Origin: Erythrobacteraceae bacterium E2-1 Yellow Sea
GTDB lineage: Bacteria; Pseudomonadota; Alphaproteobacteria; Sphingomonadales; Sphingomonadaceae
Length of the DNA: 64,000 bases
NCBI GenBank assembly: GCA_014983025.1
Contig: JADCLP010000004.1
Span: forward strand, 1-64,000
Reading direction: 5' to 3'
Shown here: one piece after another, positions 25,883 through 35,419 of the stretch
Layout: each line of letters starts with the position of its first letter
How positions within the stretch are numbered: position 1 is the first letter of the stretch
The notes under the pieces: model-generated
Seen by the model: the letters and a program-made list of their open reading frames with translations, nothing else
The model's database searches: none
Told to the model about the DNA's origin: nothing
Position numbers and translations under genes: made by a program

Positions 25883-26301
25883 TGGATATTCGCCCGGTTG
25901 ATGACAGTATTGCCGTAGCTCCGCAGTTGCAGCCTGAAGATATGGTGGCACTGGCGGCTCAGGGCTATACAGCTGTGATCTGCAACCGCCCTGATGGAGA
26001 GGATCCGGGCCAGCCGGGCGTGGCAGAAATGCGCGCCGCGGCAGAGGCGGTGGGCCTTGCTTTTCATCATATCCCGGTATCGGGCGGGCAATTTCCAGAA
26101 GCAGCCGTGGCGGCATTTCGTGCTGTGCGCAAAGGCACACCGGGCAAAGTGCTGGCCTATTGCCGTACAGGCACGCGTTGCATGACGCTCGACACATTGG
26201 CGAAGGCAGATGAAACCACAGCTGACGTACTCATCGATCGCGCAGCAAAAGCAGGATATGATTTGTCAGCAATGCGTGATCGCCTGATTGGCCAAGACTA
26301 G
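25882..26301 (+). CDS. TIGR01244/DUF442 sulfur transferase or phosphatase-like protein
   Basis: This 139-residue protein is related to the N-terminal domain of Blh proteins. It has a protein-tyrosine-phosphatase-like loop, YCRTGTRC, where the first cysteine would carry persulfide. Its start shares one base with the upstream stop. In other alphaproteobacteria the domain is fused to the persulfide dioxygenase; here it is a separate gene in the same operon. Rhodanese-like sulfur transfer is the favoured role, inferred from family and context. Confidence 0.87.
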   Translation: MDIRPVDDSIAVAPQLQPEDMVALAAQGYTAVICNRPDGEDPGQPGVAEMRAAAEAVGLAFHHIPVSGGQFPEAAVAAFRAVRKGTPGKVLAYCRTGTRCMTLDTLAKADETTADVLIDRAAKAGYDLSAMRDRLIGQD

Positions 26302-26319
26302 ATTTCCGGGAGAACACCA

Positions 26320-27549
26320 ATGGCACATGCACTCAACCACGAAGTGGTGATCATTGGCGGTGGTTCAGCCGGTATCGCCACCGCCTCATCCATGCTCAAG
26401 CGCAGACCGTCGCTGGATCTGGCGATTGTGGAGCCGAGCGAGGATCATTTTTACCAGCCCGGTTGGACGATGGTGGGCGGCGGTGTGTTCAAAGCGCCTG
26501 TAACCCGGCGCGACATGAAAAGCGTGATGCCGTCACGGGCCACCTGGATCAAGCAGGCTGCGGCAACATTCCAACCGGAAAGCAACCAGGTGACTTTGGT
26601 TGATGGCAGCACAATCACATATAAACTGCTGATTGTTGCGCCCGGCATCCGTCTGGCTTGGGAAAAAATTGCCGGGCTGGAAGAAACGCTGGGGAAGAAT
26701 GGCGTCACCTCCAATTATCGTTATGACCTTGCTCCCTATACCTGGGAACTGGTCAATGGGCTCAAATGTGGCCGTGCCATTTTCAGCCAGCCACCCATGC
26801 CCATCAAATGCGCCGGTGCCCCGCAAAAGGCGATGTATCTGTCCTGCGATGCATGGCGGGAAGCTGGTCGCCTGGGCGATATAGAAGTCGAATTCCGCAA
26901 TGCAGGCGGCGTTCTGTTTGGTGTCGATGCCTATGTCCCGGCTCTGATGGAATATGTCGACAAATATGGCATCAATCTGAAATTCAATTCCAACCTTATC
27001 GCGGTGGATGGCGGGGCCAAGCAGGCCGTGTTCAAGACCGAGGATGGTGAGGTCACGCGCGACTTTGACATGATCCATGTCGTACCACCACAAGAAGCAC
27101 CTAAATTCATTCTCGATAGCCCACTGGCCGGTGAAAGCGGCTTTGTAGATGTCGATCAGTTCACCATGCGCCACACCAAATATCCCAACATATTTGGGCT
27201 GGGTGATGGCGGTTCCATGCCCAATGCCAAGACAGCGGCAGCTGCGCGCAAGCAGGCACCGATTGTTGCTGTGAATGGGCTTGCGGTGCTGGACGGGAAA
27301 GATCCCGCCTGCATGTATGATGGTTATGGCTCTTGCCCGCTGACGGTTGAACGTGGGCGGATCGTGCTGGCCGAATTTGGCTATGGCGGCAAATTGCTGC
27401 CCACTTTCCCGACCTGGGTTATAGAGGGCACGCGTCCGCGCAAATTCTCATGGATATTGAAATCGGAAATCCTGCCCTGGGTATATTGGAATGGCATGCT
27501 CAAAGGCCATGAATGGATGGTCAAACCCCAGGAAGAACGCACCGTCTGA
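26320..27549 (+). CDS. sqr: Sulfide:quinone oxidoreductase
   Basis: This 409-residue flavoprotein oxidises sulfide at the membrane and passes electrons to quinone. The N-terminal FAD fold is VIIGGGSAGIATASSM. Paired cysteines lie in IKCAGAPQKAMYLSC and near CMYDGYGSC, and a C-terminal amphipathic region (PRKFSWILKSEILPWVYWNG) fits membrane docking. It resembles the type common in proteobacterial Blh operons. Its quinone electrons could go to the cytochrome bd oxidase encoded just downstream, which resists sulfide. It shares one base with the SulP gene. Confidence 0.92.
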   Translation: MAHALNHEVVIIGGGSAGIATASSMLKRRPSLDLAIVEPSEDHFYQPGWTMVGGGVFKAPVTRRDMKSVMPSRATWIKQAAATFQPESNQVTLVDGSTITYKLLIVAPGIRLAWEKIAGLEETLGKNGVTSNYRYDLAPYTWELVNGLKCGRAIFSQPPMPIKCAGAPQKAMYLSCDAWREAGRLGDIEVEFRNAGGVLFGVDAYVPALMEYVDKYGINLKFNSNLIAVDGGAKQAVFKTEDGEVTRDFDMIHVVPPQEAPKFILDSPLAGESGFVDVDQFTMRHTKYPNIFGLGDGGSMPNAKTAAAARKQAPIVAVNGLAVLDGKDPACMYDGYGSCPLTVERGRIVLAEFGYGGKLLPTFPTWVIEGTRPRKFSWILKSEILPWVYWNGMLKGHEWMVKPQEERTV

Positions 27550-29372
27550 TGGACGACAACCCGCCAGTAGTTGCGGATGAGAGCGGCGTTCCGGCAGAGG
27601 CTGGGGGCGGGGGTGTGCTGGTGCGCTATCTCCCCATTCTGGAATGGGGCCGAAGCTATAACAGTTCTGTCCTGACCAATGATATGATCGCGGCGGTAAT
27701 CGTCACGATTATGCTGATCCCGCAAAGTCTGGCCTATGCGCTGCTGGCGGGACTACCGCCAGTGGTTGGCCTTTATGCCTCTATCCTGCCGCTGGTCGCC
27801 TATGCCATTTTCGGTACCAGCCGTACGTTGGCGGTTGGACCAGTGGCTGTTGTATCGCTGATGACGGCGAGTGCTGCAGGCGCTGTGGCAGCGCAGGGCA
27901 GCGCGGAATATCTTGAGGCCGCGATTACGCTGGCGGCCTTATCCGGCGTGATGCTGGCTATCCTTGGTTTTTTGCGACTGGGTTTTCTTGCCAATCTGCT
28001 GTCCCACCCGGTTATCAGCGGTTTCATCACGGCGTCCGGCATGCTGATCGCGACCAGCCAGGTAAAACATGTTTTGGGCGTTAAGGGCGGGGGTGACAAT
28101 TGGCCTGACATGTTGGGTGCACTCGCCAGTTCCATTGGCGATACCAATATTTGGACGCTGGCAATCGGTGTTCCGGTGACTGTGTTTCTGTTCTGGGTGC
28201 GCAAAGGTGCCAAACCAGCCTTGATCGGCATGGGTATTAAACCACGCCTTGCTGATATCATTGCCAAGGCGGGGCCTGTGGTGGCGGTGGCGATTACCAT
28301 TATTGCAGTGATTACACTGGGCCTGGCAGACAAGGGCGTGAAGCTGGTGGGTGCTGTGCCGCAGGGTCTGCCGCCCTTTGCCATGCCATCGACCGATATC
28401 GGGCTGATCCAGCAATTATGGGTGCCTGCGCTGCTCATCTCCATCATCGGCTTTGTAGAAAGCGTATCTGTGGCACAGACGCTGGCCGCAAAACGTCGCC
28501 AGCGTATAACCCCCAATCAGGAATTGATCGGGCTGGGCGCGGCCAATATCGCCAGTGCTGTTTCAGGCGGTTACCCGGTGACGGGCGGCTTCGCCCGCAG
28601 TGTCGTGAATTTCGATGCAGGGGCAGAGACACCGGCAGCGGGTGCCTATACCGCCGTGGGCATTGCGCTTGCCTCGCTGTTCCTCACACCATTGCTGTTC
28701 AACCTGCCAATTGCGACGCTGGCCGCAACAATCATTGTAGCGGTTCTGAGCCTGGTCGACCTCAAGACCCCAGGGCAGTTGTGGCGTTATTCCAAGGCGG
28801 ATTTTGCCGCACATATGGCGACCATTGGCATCACTCTGATTGCCGGGGTTGAACTGGGTGTAATCGCTGGTGTGCTGGTGGGACTGATGTTGTATCTGTG
28901 GCGCGCCAGTCGCCCGCATGCCGCGATTGTGGGGCGTGTTCCTGAAACCGAACATTTCCGTAATGTGGAGCGGCACAAGGTCTTCACCGTGCCGCATGTC
29001 CTGTCCGTCAGGATTGATGAAAGCCTGACCTATCTCAATGCCCGCTGGCTGGAGGAATATGTGCTTGAGCGCGTATCCGAACGGCCTGCGCTGCGCCATG
29101 TGATCCTGATGTTCAGTGCTGTGAATGAAGTGGATGCATCGGGGCTGGAAAGTCTGGAAGCGATCAATCACCGGCTGGGCGATGGTGGGATTGGGCTGCA
29201 CCTATCCGAAGTCAAAGGCCCGGTTATGGACCGTTTGAAGCGGACCCATTTTGTTGAAGAATTGAACGGCAAGGTGTTTTTGTCACAAAACCGCGCCTTT
29301 GCAGAACTTATGCAGGATACAGGCGAGCTGCCACCGCCGGTGGATCAATATATGGCCCGCGGTATGATTTGA
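27549..29372 (+). CDS. SulP-family anion permease with STAS domain
   Basis: This 607-residue protein has an inner-membrane SulP/SLC26 domain of about 10-14 helices (from residue 35; LIPQSLAYALLAGLPPVVGLYAS is the family signature). A cytoplasmic STAS domain follows at about 490-590, including SAVNEVDASGLESLEAI. The start overlaps the sqr stop, so it belongs to the sulfide operon. Export of sulfate or sulfite made by sulfide oxidation is a reasonable role; bicarbonate or other anions are also possible for this family. Confidence 0.9.
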   Translation: MDDNPPVVADESGVPAEAGGGGVLVRYLPILEWGRSYNSSVLTNDMIAAVIVTIMLIPQSLAYALLAGLPPVVGLYASILPLVAYAIFGTSRTLAVGPVAVVSLMTASAAGAVAAQGSAEYLEAAITLAALSGVMLAILGFLRLGFLANLLSHPVISGFITASGMLIATSQVKHVLGVKGGGDNWPDMLGALASSIGDTNIWTLAIGVPVTVFLFWVRKGAKPALIGMGIKPRLADIIAKAGPVVAVAITIIAVITLGLADKGVKLVGAVPQGLPPFAMPSTDIGLIQQLWVPALLISIIGFVESVSVAQTLAAKRRQRITPNQELIGLGAANIASAVSGGYPVTGGFARSVVNFDAGAETPAAGAYTAVGIALASLFLTPLLFNLPIATLAATIIVAVLSLVDLKTPGQLWRYSKADFAAHMATIGITLIAGVELGVIAGVLVGLMLYLWRASRPHAAIVGRVPETEHFRNVERHKVFTVPHVLSVRIDESLTYLNARWLEEYVLERVSERPALRHVILMFSAVNEVDASGLESLEAINHRLGDGGIGLHLSEVKGPVMDRLKRTHFVEELNGKVFLSQNRAFAELMQDTGELPPPVDQYMARGMI

Positions 29373-29478
29373 TCGCAGGCTGGCCTAAAGGGCAAAAAAT
29401 CAGTTTCTGATCGAACGTGCCAATTGGGAAGGGCGGTCGATCACTTCCAGGGGGAGGTAAAGGAGACAGGACGGATCC

Positions 29479-30939
29479 ATGTTTGACCAAGCCGATGCCT
29501 TGTTGCTCGCCCGTATCCAATTTGCATTTACGGTAAGCTTTCACTTTATTTTCCCGGCCTTTTCAATCGGGTTGGCAAGCTATCTTGCCGTGCTTGAGGG
29601 CCTGTGGCTCAAGACGGGTAAGGGTGTTTATCTCGACCTGTTCAAATACTGGCTGAAAATCTTTGCCGTGGCATTTGCCATGGGTGTCGTATCAGGGATC
29701 GTCATGTCCTATCAATTCGGCACCAATTGGGCCGAGTTCTCGGACAAGGCGGGCCCTGTGGTCGGTCCGCTGTTGGCCTATGAAGTGCTGACAGCATTCT
29801 TCCTTGAGGCTGGTTTTCTGGGCGTCATGCTGTTCGGCCTGGAAAAGGTCGGCAAGAAATTGCATTTTCTTGCCACGTTGATGGTCGCAGCCGGCACATT
29901 CGTTTCGGCCTTCTGGATCCTCAGCGTGAATAGCTGGATGCAGACCCCGGTGGGGCACATCATTGGTGAAAACGGGCAATTTCTGCCGGGCGAAAGCTGG
30001 TGGGAAATTGTCTTCAATCCCAGCTTTCCCTATCGCCTGGTTCACACGGTAATTGCCGCCTATCTGACCACTGCCTTTGTAGTGGGCGCTGTGGGTGCAT
30101 GGCATTTGCTGAAGGCCAGAAAGACCGGCACCGCCAACCTGCACGCGCGCAAGATGTTTTCCATGGCCATGTGGATGGCGGCCATTGTTGCCCCGATCCA
30201 GATTTTTGCCGGCGACATGCACGGGCTCAACACGCTGGAACATCAACCGGCCAAGGTAATGGCGATGGAAGGACATTTTGAAAGTCACCCCAATGGTGCG
30301 CCTTTCATCCTGTTCGGCATACCCAATAGTGCGGAACAGCGGATGGATTATGCGGTGGAGATTCCCCATGCATCATCTCTGATCCTGAAACATGAATGGG
30401 ATGCCCCACTGGATGGGCTGGATACGGTCCCGATTGAAGATCAGCCGCCGGTCGGGCCGGTGTTCTGGGCATTTCGCGTTATGCTGGCGATCGGCTTTTC
30501 GATGATGGGCCTTGGAATGTGGAGCTTGCTCGCACGCATGCGGGGCAAGCTTTATGACTGGCCATTGATGCATCGTGCGGCGATCCTGATGGGGCCGACC
30601 GGTTTCATCGCTGTGATCGCAGGTTGGATGGTCACTGAAATCGGTCGCCAGCCGTTTACAGTCTACGGCCTGTTGCGCACGGCAGCCTCTGTCTCCCCAC
30701 TCGATGCCCCAGCGGTCGGCGCTTCGTTGTTGGCTTTCATCGTGGTCTATTTTGCAGTCTTTGGTGCTGGCACATGGTATATTCTGCGATTGATGAAGGG
30801 TGCACCCAAGGTGCAGGAGGCGGGTGTGCGCCGGACTGAAAAAGGCCCAATCCGCACCGCCGGTATTACTCCTGGGCCAGCTCGCCTAGCAGGTGAACCG
30901 ATCACCGAAATTGCAAGCGATGCGGAAGGGAAGGAGTAA
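29479..30939 (+). CDS. cydA: Cytochrome bd ubiquinol oxidase subunit I
   Basis: This 486-residue integral membrane subunit has about nine helices. Heme-ligand His22 lies in SFHFIFP, an RLVHTVIAAY region carries another heme histidine, and the family motif is EIGRQPF. The loop that binds quinol is short, as in the cyanide-insensitive (CIO) subgroup. Cytochrome bd oxidises quinol and reduces oxygen with high affinity and tolerates sulfide and cyanide. That fits placement between the sulfide operon and an FNR-type regulator. The ribosome site GGGGGAGGTAAAGGAG is strong. Confidence 0.93.
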   Translation: MFDQADALLLARIQFAFTVSFHFIFPAFSIGLASYLAVLEGLWLKTGKGVYLDLFKYWLKIFAVAFAMGVVSGIVMSYQFGTNWAEFSDKAGPVVGPLLAYEVLTAFFLEAGFLGVMLFGLEKVGKKLHFLATLMVAAGTFVSAFWILSVNSWMQTPVGHIIGENGQFLPGESWWEIVFNPSFPYRLVHTVIAAYLTTAFVVGAVGAWHLLKARKTGTANLHARKMFSMAMWMAAIVAPIQIFAGDMHGLNTLEHQPAKVMAMEGHFESHPNGAPFILFGIPNSAEQRMDYAVEIPHASSLILKHEWDAPLDGLDTVPIEDQPPVGPVFWAFRVMLAIGFSMMGLGMWSLLARMRGKLYDWPLMHRAAILMGPTGFIAVIAGWMVTEIGRQPFTVYGLLRTAASVSPLDAPAVGASLLAFIVVYFAVFGAGTWYILRLMKGAPKVQEAGVRRTEKGPIRTAGITPGPARLAGEPITEIASDAEGKE

Positions 30940-30944
30940 GCGCC

Positions 30945-31946
30945 ATGGCAATCGATCTGACAGTTATCTGGGCCTTTATCATCGCTTTCGGTATCTTTGG
31001 TTATGTTGTGATGGATGGGTTTGACCTGGGCATTGGTATTCTCTTCCCTGGGTTTGCCGTTGGGGAAGAACGTGATCAGGCGATGAATTCTATCGCCCCT
31101 GTGTGGGATGGAAATGAAACATGGCTGGTACTGGGCGGTGGCGGTTTGCTTGCTGCATTTCCGCTGGCCTATGCCATTATCCTGCCTGCAACCTATCCGC
31201 TGGTCATTGCCATGCTGCTGGGCCTGGTGTTCCGCGGCGTGGCCTTTGAATTCCGCTGGCGCGATCCTGGCCATCGGGCATTCTGGGATCTTGCATTCAG
31301 CGGGGGTTCGCTGGTTGCGGCATTATCGCAAGGGATGATCCTGGGCGCGATCCTGCAAGGGATAGAGGTTGATGGCCGCGCCTATGCTGGTAGCTGGTGG
31401 GATTGGTTGACGCCATATACCCTGTTGACCGGCCTTGGCGTGGTGGCAGGTTATGCCTTGCTGGGCGCGACATGGCTGGTGTGGAAGACGGAAGGCAGCG
31501 CGCAGAATCACGCCTATCGTCTCTCGATCCGGGCGGGCATTGCCACGCTGGTGCTAATGGCAGCGGTCAGCCTCTATACCCCCTTGCTGGAAGGGCAATA
31601 TTGGGAACGCTGGTTCACCATGCCCAATGTGCTGTTTGCCGCGCAGGTGCCATTGCTGACCGCTATCGTTGCTTTTCTGTTGTTCCGCAGCCTTGTGAAG
31701 CGGCATGAAGTGGTTCCCTTTTTCTTGGCGCTTGCGCTGTTTTTACTCGGAACCGCAGGGCTGGGCATCAGCATCTGGCCCTATGTAGTGCCTGGTGCAG
31801 TGACCATATGGGAAGCAGCAGCACCGGAAAGAAGCCAGGTCTTCATGTTGATTGGCGTATTGATCACCATGCCGCTAATCATCGGTTATACCGGTTGGGC
31901 CTATTGGGTCTTTCGTGGCAAAGTCGGGTCAGAAGGGTATCATTGA
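30945..31946 (+). CDS. cydB: Cytochrome bd ubiquinol oxidase subunit II
   Basis: This 333-residue subunit has about eight helices and family motifs GFDLGIGILFP, PVWDGNETWLVLGGG and AFEFRW. It pairs with CydA to form the oxidase. It begins five bases after cydA. A two-base gap separates it from a small DUF2474 gene. No cydDC exporter genes are nearby, so heme assembly must rely on genes elsewhere. Confidence 0.94.
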   Translation: MAIDLTVIWAFIIAFGIFGYVVMDGFDLGIGILFPGFAVGEERDQAMNSIAPVWDGNETWLVLGGGGLLAAFPLAYAIILPATYPLVIAMLLGLVFRGVAFEFRWRDPGHRAFWDLAFSGGSLVAALSQGMILGAILQGIEVDGRAYAGSWWDWLTPYTLLTGLGVVAGYALLGATWLVWKTEGSAQNHAYRLSIRAGIATLVLMAAVSLYTPLLEGQYWERWFTMPNVLFAAQVPLLTAIVAFLLFRSLVKRHEVVPFFLALALFLLGTAGLGISIWPYVVPGAVTIWEAAAPERSQVFMLIGVLITMPLIIGYTGWAYWVFRGKVGSEGYH

Positions 31947-31948
31947 TT

Positions 31949-32074
31949 ATGCCCGATACAGAACCATCCGATCCGTTATGGAAGCGGTTGGCCTGGATGG
32001 CGGGTCTCTGGGTTGCCAGTGTCGCCGTGTTTGGCTTACTGGCCCAGATATTACGGTTCTGGATTGCACCCTGA
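31949..32074 (+). CDS. DUF2474 (CydX-like) single-helix subunit of cytochrome bd
   Basis: This 41-residue protein has a charged N-terminus (DPLWKRLAWM) and one membrane helix to the end. That matches DUF2474 peptides that follow cydAB in the CIO group and stabilise the complex as CydX does in E. coli. Its ATG lies two bases after the cydB stop. The short length would hide it from many gene callers. Confidence 0.8.
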   Translation: MPDTEPSDPLWKRLAWMAGLWVASVAVFGLLAQILRFWIAP

Positions 32075-32165
32075 ACGCAGAAAAAGATGATTTTTCTATG
32101 TCATTAAGCACAGATTGTCGCCTCTGTACTTGGCAATTGATGGGCGGCATACTAGGCGGTGAAAC

Positions 32166-32882
32166 ATGAATTCTTCCCACGCCCCGCTTTATTGTCAGAC
32201 GTGCTCGATCCGCAATCGGGCGATCTGTGCTGATCTGGAAGATAGCGAGATTGCAGAACTGAATGGCATCGGCCGTCGGCGTAATCTGGAAGCTGGTGAA
32301 CAGCTGTTATGGGAAGGCGATGAGGCTGTTCTGGTCGCTAACGTCATCGAAGGCGTATTGAAGCTTTCCACCCAGACGGAAGAGGGCAAGGAACAGATTT
32401 TGGGCCTGGCCTATCCTTCGGACTTCCTCGGGCGGCCTTTTGGTGAAACGACGCCTTTCGGGGTTGAGGCATTGACGGATGCGAATGTCTGTGTGTTCCA
32501 GCGGGCTGATTTTGACCGCTTTGCGCGTGAACACCCGCGACTGGAGCACAAGCTGCTGGAACGCACGCTGAGCGAGCTTGACCGGACAAGGCGCTGGATG
32601 CTGCTGCTGGGGCGTATGAATGCCGAACAGAAACTGGCCAGCTTTCTGGTCGAAACAGTGGATCGCATGGCACCTGCCACTTGCGCTGCCAGCCTGAATG
32701 GCAAACCGACGCAGGCTGCGCTTCCCCTGTCACGGCAACAAGTGGCCGATGTACTGGGTCTGACCATTGAAACCGTCAGCCGACAATTGACCAAGATGAA
32801 GAATGACGGGCTGATTGATCTGCCCTCACGACGAGAGGTCGTCTTGCTCGACCGTGAAGCTTTAGAAGCTTTGGCACGTTGA
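32166..32882 (+). CDS. fnrL: FNR-type oxygen-sensing regulator (Crp/Fnr family, FnrL-like)
   Basis: This 238-residue Crp/Fnr protein carries Cys10, Cys13 and Cys21 in YCQTCSIRNRAIC plus Cys109. That is the ligand set for an oxygen-labile [4Fe-4S] cluster. The cyclic-nucleotide-like barrel is followed by a helix-turn-helix (RQQVADVLGLTIETVSRQLTKM), whose ETVSRQ recognition helix fits TTGAT-type FNR boxes. It lies 92 bases after the cyd genes, which are typical FNR targets. I found no convincing FNR box by eye in the nearby gaps. Confidence 0.88.
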   Translation: MNSSHAPLYCQTCSIRNRAICADLEDSEIAELNGIGRRRNLEAGEQLLWEGDEAVLVANVIEGVLKLSTQTEEGKEQILGLAYPSDFLGRPFGETTPFGVEALTDANVCVFQRADFDRFAREHPRLEHKLLERTLSELDRTRRWMLLLGRMNAEQKLASFLVETVDRMAPATCAASLNGKPTQAALPLSRQQVADVLGLTIETVSRQLTKMKNDGLIDLPSRREVVLLDREALEALAR

Positions 32883-32928
32883 ATTTGCCCTGCAGGCAGC
32901 CATATGCCTGTGATAAGAGAGGACAATC

Positions 32929-34362
32929 ATGAGCGACTATCCCGAACTGCGCCTGCTTGTTGGCGGCGAAGTGATTAGCGCGTCTGCGCGCGAAACCATT
33001 GATGTCTTGAACCCTGCAACGGGCGAGGCGATTGCAGCCCTGCCTCTGGCCACTGCGGCTGATCTGGACGCTGCACTTGAGGCGGCCAAAACAGGCTTTG
33101 CCAAGTGGCGCAAAACCTCTGCTGATGAACGTGAAGGGGTACTGCGCCGAGGTGCGGCACTGATCCGTGAACGGTCAAAGGAAATCGGGGCCGCGATTAC
33201 ACGCGAACAGGGCAAGCCGTTGAAGGAAGCAATTGGCGAGGTGATTTATTGCGCCATGTTGCTGGAATTTTATGCCGGGGAGTGCAAACGGCAATATGGC
33301 CGCACACTGGTGCGCCCCGATGGGCAGCGGGTCGAAGTACGGCATGAACCAGTGGGGCCCGTCGCGGGTTTTTCGGCGTGGAATTTCCCCGCTCTCAATG
33401 TGATGCGCAAGATTGGCGGCCCACTGGCCGCGGGCTGTTCGGTTGTCGTTAAACCCAGCGAAGAAACACCCGCTGGTGGCTTGGGCATTGTGCAGGCCCT
33501 GATCGATGGTGGCGTGCCGGCCGAAGTATGCCAGGTGGTCTTTGGCGTGCCTGACGAGGTGAGCCGTCATTTGCTTGCCAGTCCGATCATTCGCAAGGTC
33601 ACTTTCACAGGATCAACTGCCGTCGGCAAGCATCTCGCCAAGCTGGCAGCAGAGGATATGAAGCGCACGACGATGGAATTGGGCGGGCATGGCCCCGTTT
33701 TGGTGTTCAAGGATGCCGATATCGACAAGGCGCTGGATATCATGGCGGGGGCCAAGTTTCGCAATGCGGGCCAGGTATGCGTCAGCCCAACACGCTTTCT
33801 GGTGGAGGAGGATGTGTTCGAACGTTTTCGTGACGGGTTTGTCGAACGGGCAAAAGCAGTCAGGGTTGGTGATGGTGCGGATGCGGCAACGCAGATGGGG
33901 CCAATGGCCAGTGCACGCGGGCCCGATGGTATCCAGTCCAAGGTTGCAGATGCAGTGGAACGTGGTGCCAAACTGTCAGCAGGTGGAAATCGCATAGGCA
34001 ACCAGGGTTTCTTCCATGAACCGACCGTGTTGAGTGAGGTTCCGCTGGATGCAACGATCATGAATGAAGAACCCTTTGGTCCTGTCGCGCTGATCAATCC
34101 GATGAAGGGAGAGGCTGAGATGGTGGCAGAGGCCAATCGCCTGCCCTATGGCCTTGCCGCCTATGCATGGACGCAGGACGTTTCACGCCGGATGCGGCTT
34201 GCCAGCGATATCGAAGCGGGAATGATCGCCATCAACGCGGCCAGTGTCAGCGCCGCAGATGCGCCCTTTGGCGGCAGTAAATGGTCGGGATATGGACTGG
34301 AAGACGGGGCAGAGGGCGTGGCAGCCTGCATGCAATCAAAGACTGTTCATGAAAACGCGTAA
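32929..34362 (+). CDS. NAD(P)-dependent aldehyde dehydrogenase (SSADH-like)
   Basis: This 477-residue ALDH-superfamily enzyme has general base Glu250 (MELGGHGP) and catalytic Cys284 (NAGQVCVSP). The glycine motif FTGSTAVG lies about 50 residues before the base. The pattern resembles succinate-semialdehyde or 2-oxoglutarate-semialdehyde dehydrogenases, but the substrate cannot be fixed by sequence alone. It follows fnrL by 46 bases with its own ribosome site (AGAGAGG). Confidence 0.88.
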   Translation: MSDYPELRLLVGGEVISASARETIDVLNPATGEAIAALPLATAADLDAALEAAKTGFAKWRKTSADEREGVLRRGAALIRERSKEIGAAITREQGKPLKEAIGEVIYCAMLLEFYAGECKRQYGRTLVRPDGQRVEVRHEPVGPVAGFSAWNFPALNVMRKIGGPLAAGCSVVVKPSEETPAGGLGIVQALIDGGVPAEVCQVVFGVPDEVSRHLLASPIIRKVTFTGSTAVGKHLAKLAAEDMKRTTMELGGHGPVLVFKDADIDKALDIMAGAKFRNAGQVCVSPTRFLVEEDVFERFRDGFVERAKAVRVGDGADAATQMGPMASARGPDGIQSKVADAVERGAKLSAGGNRIGNQGFFHEPTVLSEVPLDATIMNEEPFGPVALINPMKGEAEMVAEANRLPYGLAAYAWTQDVSRRMRLASDIEAGMIAINAASVSAADAPFGGSKWSGYGLEDGAEGVAACMQSKTVHENA

Positions 34363-34447
34363 CCACCGCGTGAACCGACCAAATCGCATATTGATCGCTT
34401 GGCAATGCTGATTAAGTTCCAGGCGGAAACTCAAGGAGATTTTCGAA

Positions 34448-34822
34448 ATGTACAGTCACATGATGGTTGGGGCCAATGACCTGGATAAGGCGAAGACCTT
34501 TTATGATGCCACGTTCAAGGCGATGGGTGGCAATGAAGGTGTAGTCGATCCCAAGGGTCGGCTGGTTTACGTGCATAATGGTGGTGTTTTCCTTGTCACC
34601 AAACCGATCGACGGTTCGCCTGCAACAGCGGGTAATGGCTGCACTATTGGTTTTGCGATGACGCCCGAACAGGCTGATGCCTGGTATGAAGCAGGCAAGG
34701 AAAATGGCGGCACAGCGATTGAAGATCCGCCGGGTGTACGCGATATCGGTGGCACGGCGATGTATCTTGCCTATCTGCGCGATCCCGATGGGAACAAATT
34801 GTGTGCATTGCACCGCATGTAA
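34448..34822 (+). CDS. VOC/glyoxalase-family protein
   Basis: This 124-residue protein has the paired beta-alpha-beta-beta-beta modules of the vicinal oxygen chelate fold (starting MYSHMMVGANDLDKAKTFYDA, ending YLRDPDGNKLCALHRM). His4 and the late Glu/His region could bind metal. A lactoylglutathione lyase-like or dioxygenase-like role is possible, and no substrate is evident. The ribosome site is AAGGAG. Confidence 0.78.
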   Translation: MYSHMMVGANDLDKAKTFYDATFKAMGGNEGVVDPKGRLVYVHNGGVFLVTKPIDGSPATAGNGCTIGFAMTPEQADAWYEAGKENGGTAIEDPPGVRDIGGTAMYLAYLRDPDGNKLCALHRM

Positions 34823-34831
34823 GTGCAACGC

Positions 34832-35413
34832 ATGAAGGTTGAGGTTTTGACGGGCAGGGATATCCTGCCCGTCATCTCCGCCTTGGCGCGGCTGCGGATC
34901 GCGGTCTTTGCCGAATGGCCATATCTCTATGCTGGCGACCTCGATTACGAGGAACATTATCTGCGCGATTTTGCTGTGGCACATAATGCCGTTCTGGTGC
35001 TTGCGCGTGATGGGGATGACATAGTCAGCGCATCCACCGCGTCGCCGATGATCGCGCAAGCAGAAGAAATACGCACACCTGTTGCAACATATGGCTTCGA
35101 TACGAAAAGCATTTTCTATTTCGGAGAAAGCGTGTTGCTGCCGCAATATCGCGGGCGCAGGCTGGGCCATACCTTTTTTGATGGCCGGGAAAATCACGCC
35201 CGCCAATGCGGCGCAAAATCTGCAATGTTTGCAGGCGTGATCCGCCCGACAGACCATCTCGCGCGGCCTGCCGATTATCGCCCGTTGGATGCATTCTGGC
35301 AGGCGCGCGGATATCAGAGAGTGTGCGGGCTGACCTGCAAAATTGCGTGGCAGGACCATGACGAGGCTGGCGCAACACCCAAGTCACTACAATTCTGGAT
35401 GCGGACGCTGTAG
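34832..35413 (+). CDS. GNAT-family N-acetyltransferase
   Basis: This protein of about 193 residues has the GNAT acetyl-CoA loop QYRGRRLGHTFFDGRE preceded by a beta-strand FYFGESVLLP. Members use acetyl-CoA to acetylate small molecules or proteins; the acceptor is unknown. ATG 34832 is preferred; GTG 34823 would add three residues and directly follows the preceding stop. It ends six bases from the convergent maiA. Confidence 0.8.
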   Translation: MKVEVLTGRDILPVISALARLRIAVFAEWPYLYAGDLDYEEHYLRDFAVAHNAVLVLARDGDDIVSASTASPMIAQAEEIRTPVATYGFDTKSIFYFGESVLLPQYRGRRLGHTFFDGRENHARQCGAKSAMFAGVIRPTDHLARPADYRPLDAFWQARGYQRVCGLTCKIAWQDHDEAGATPKSLQFWMRTL

Positions 35414-35419
35414 TCCCAG

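Noticed and set aside
29373..29478. FNR box upstream of cydA
   Set aside because: ATCAG-TTT-CTGAT (29399-29411) is a perfect small palindrome but does not match TTGAT-N4-ATCAA. I could not support an FNR site here or before fnrL.
34412..35359. 315-codon minus-strand frame opposite the VOC and GNAT genes
   Set aside because: It lies entirely opposite two genes with recognised folds and ribosome sites; composition is unlike a real protein.
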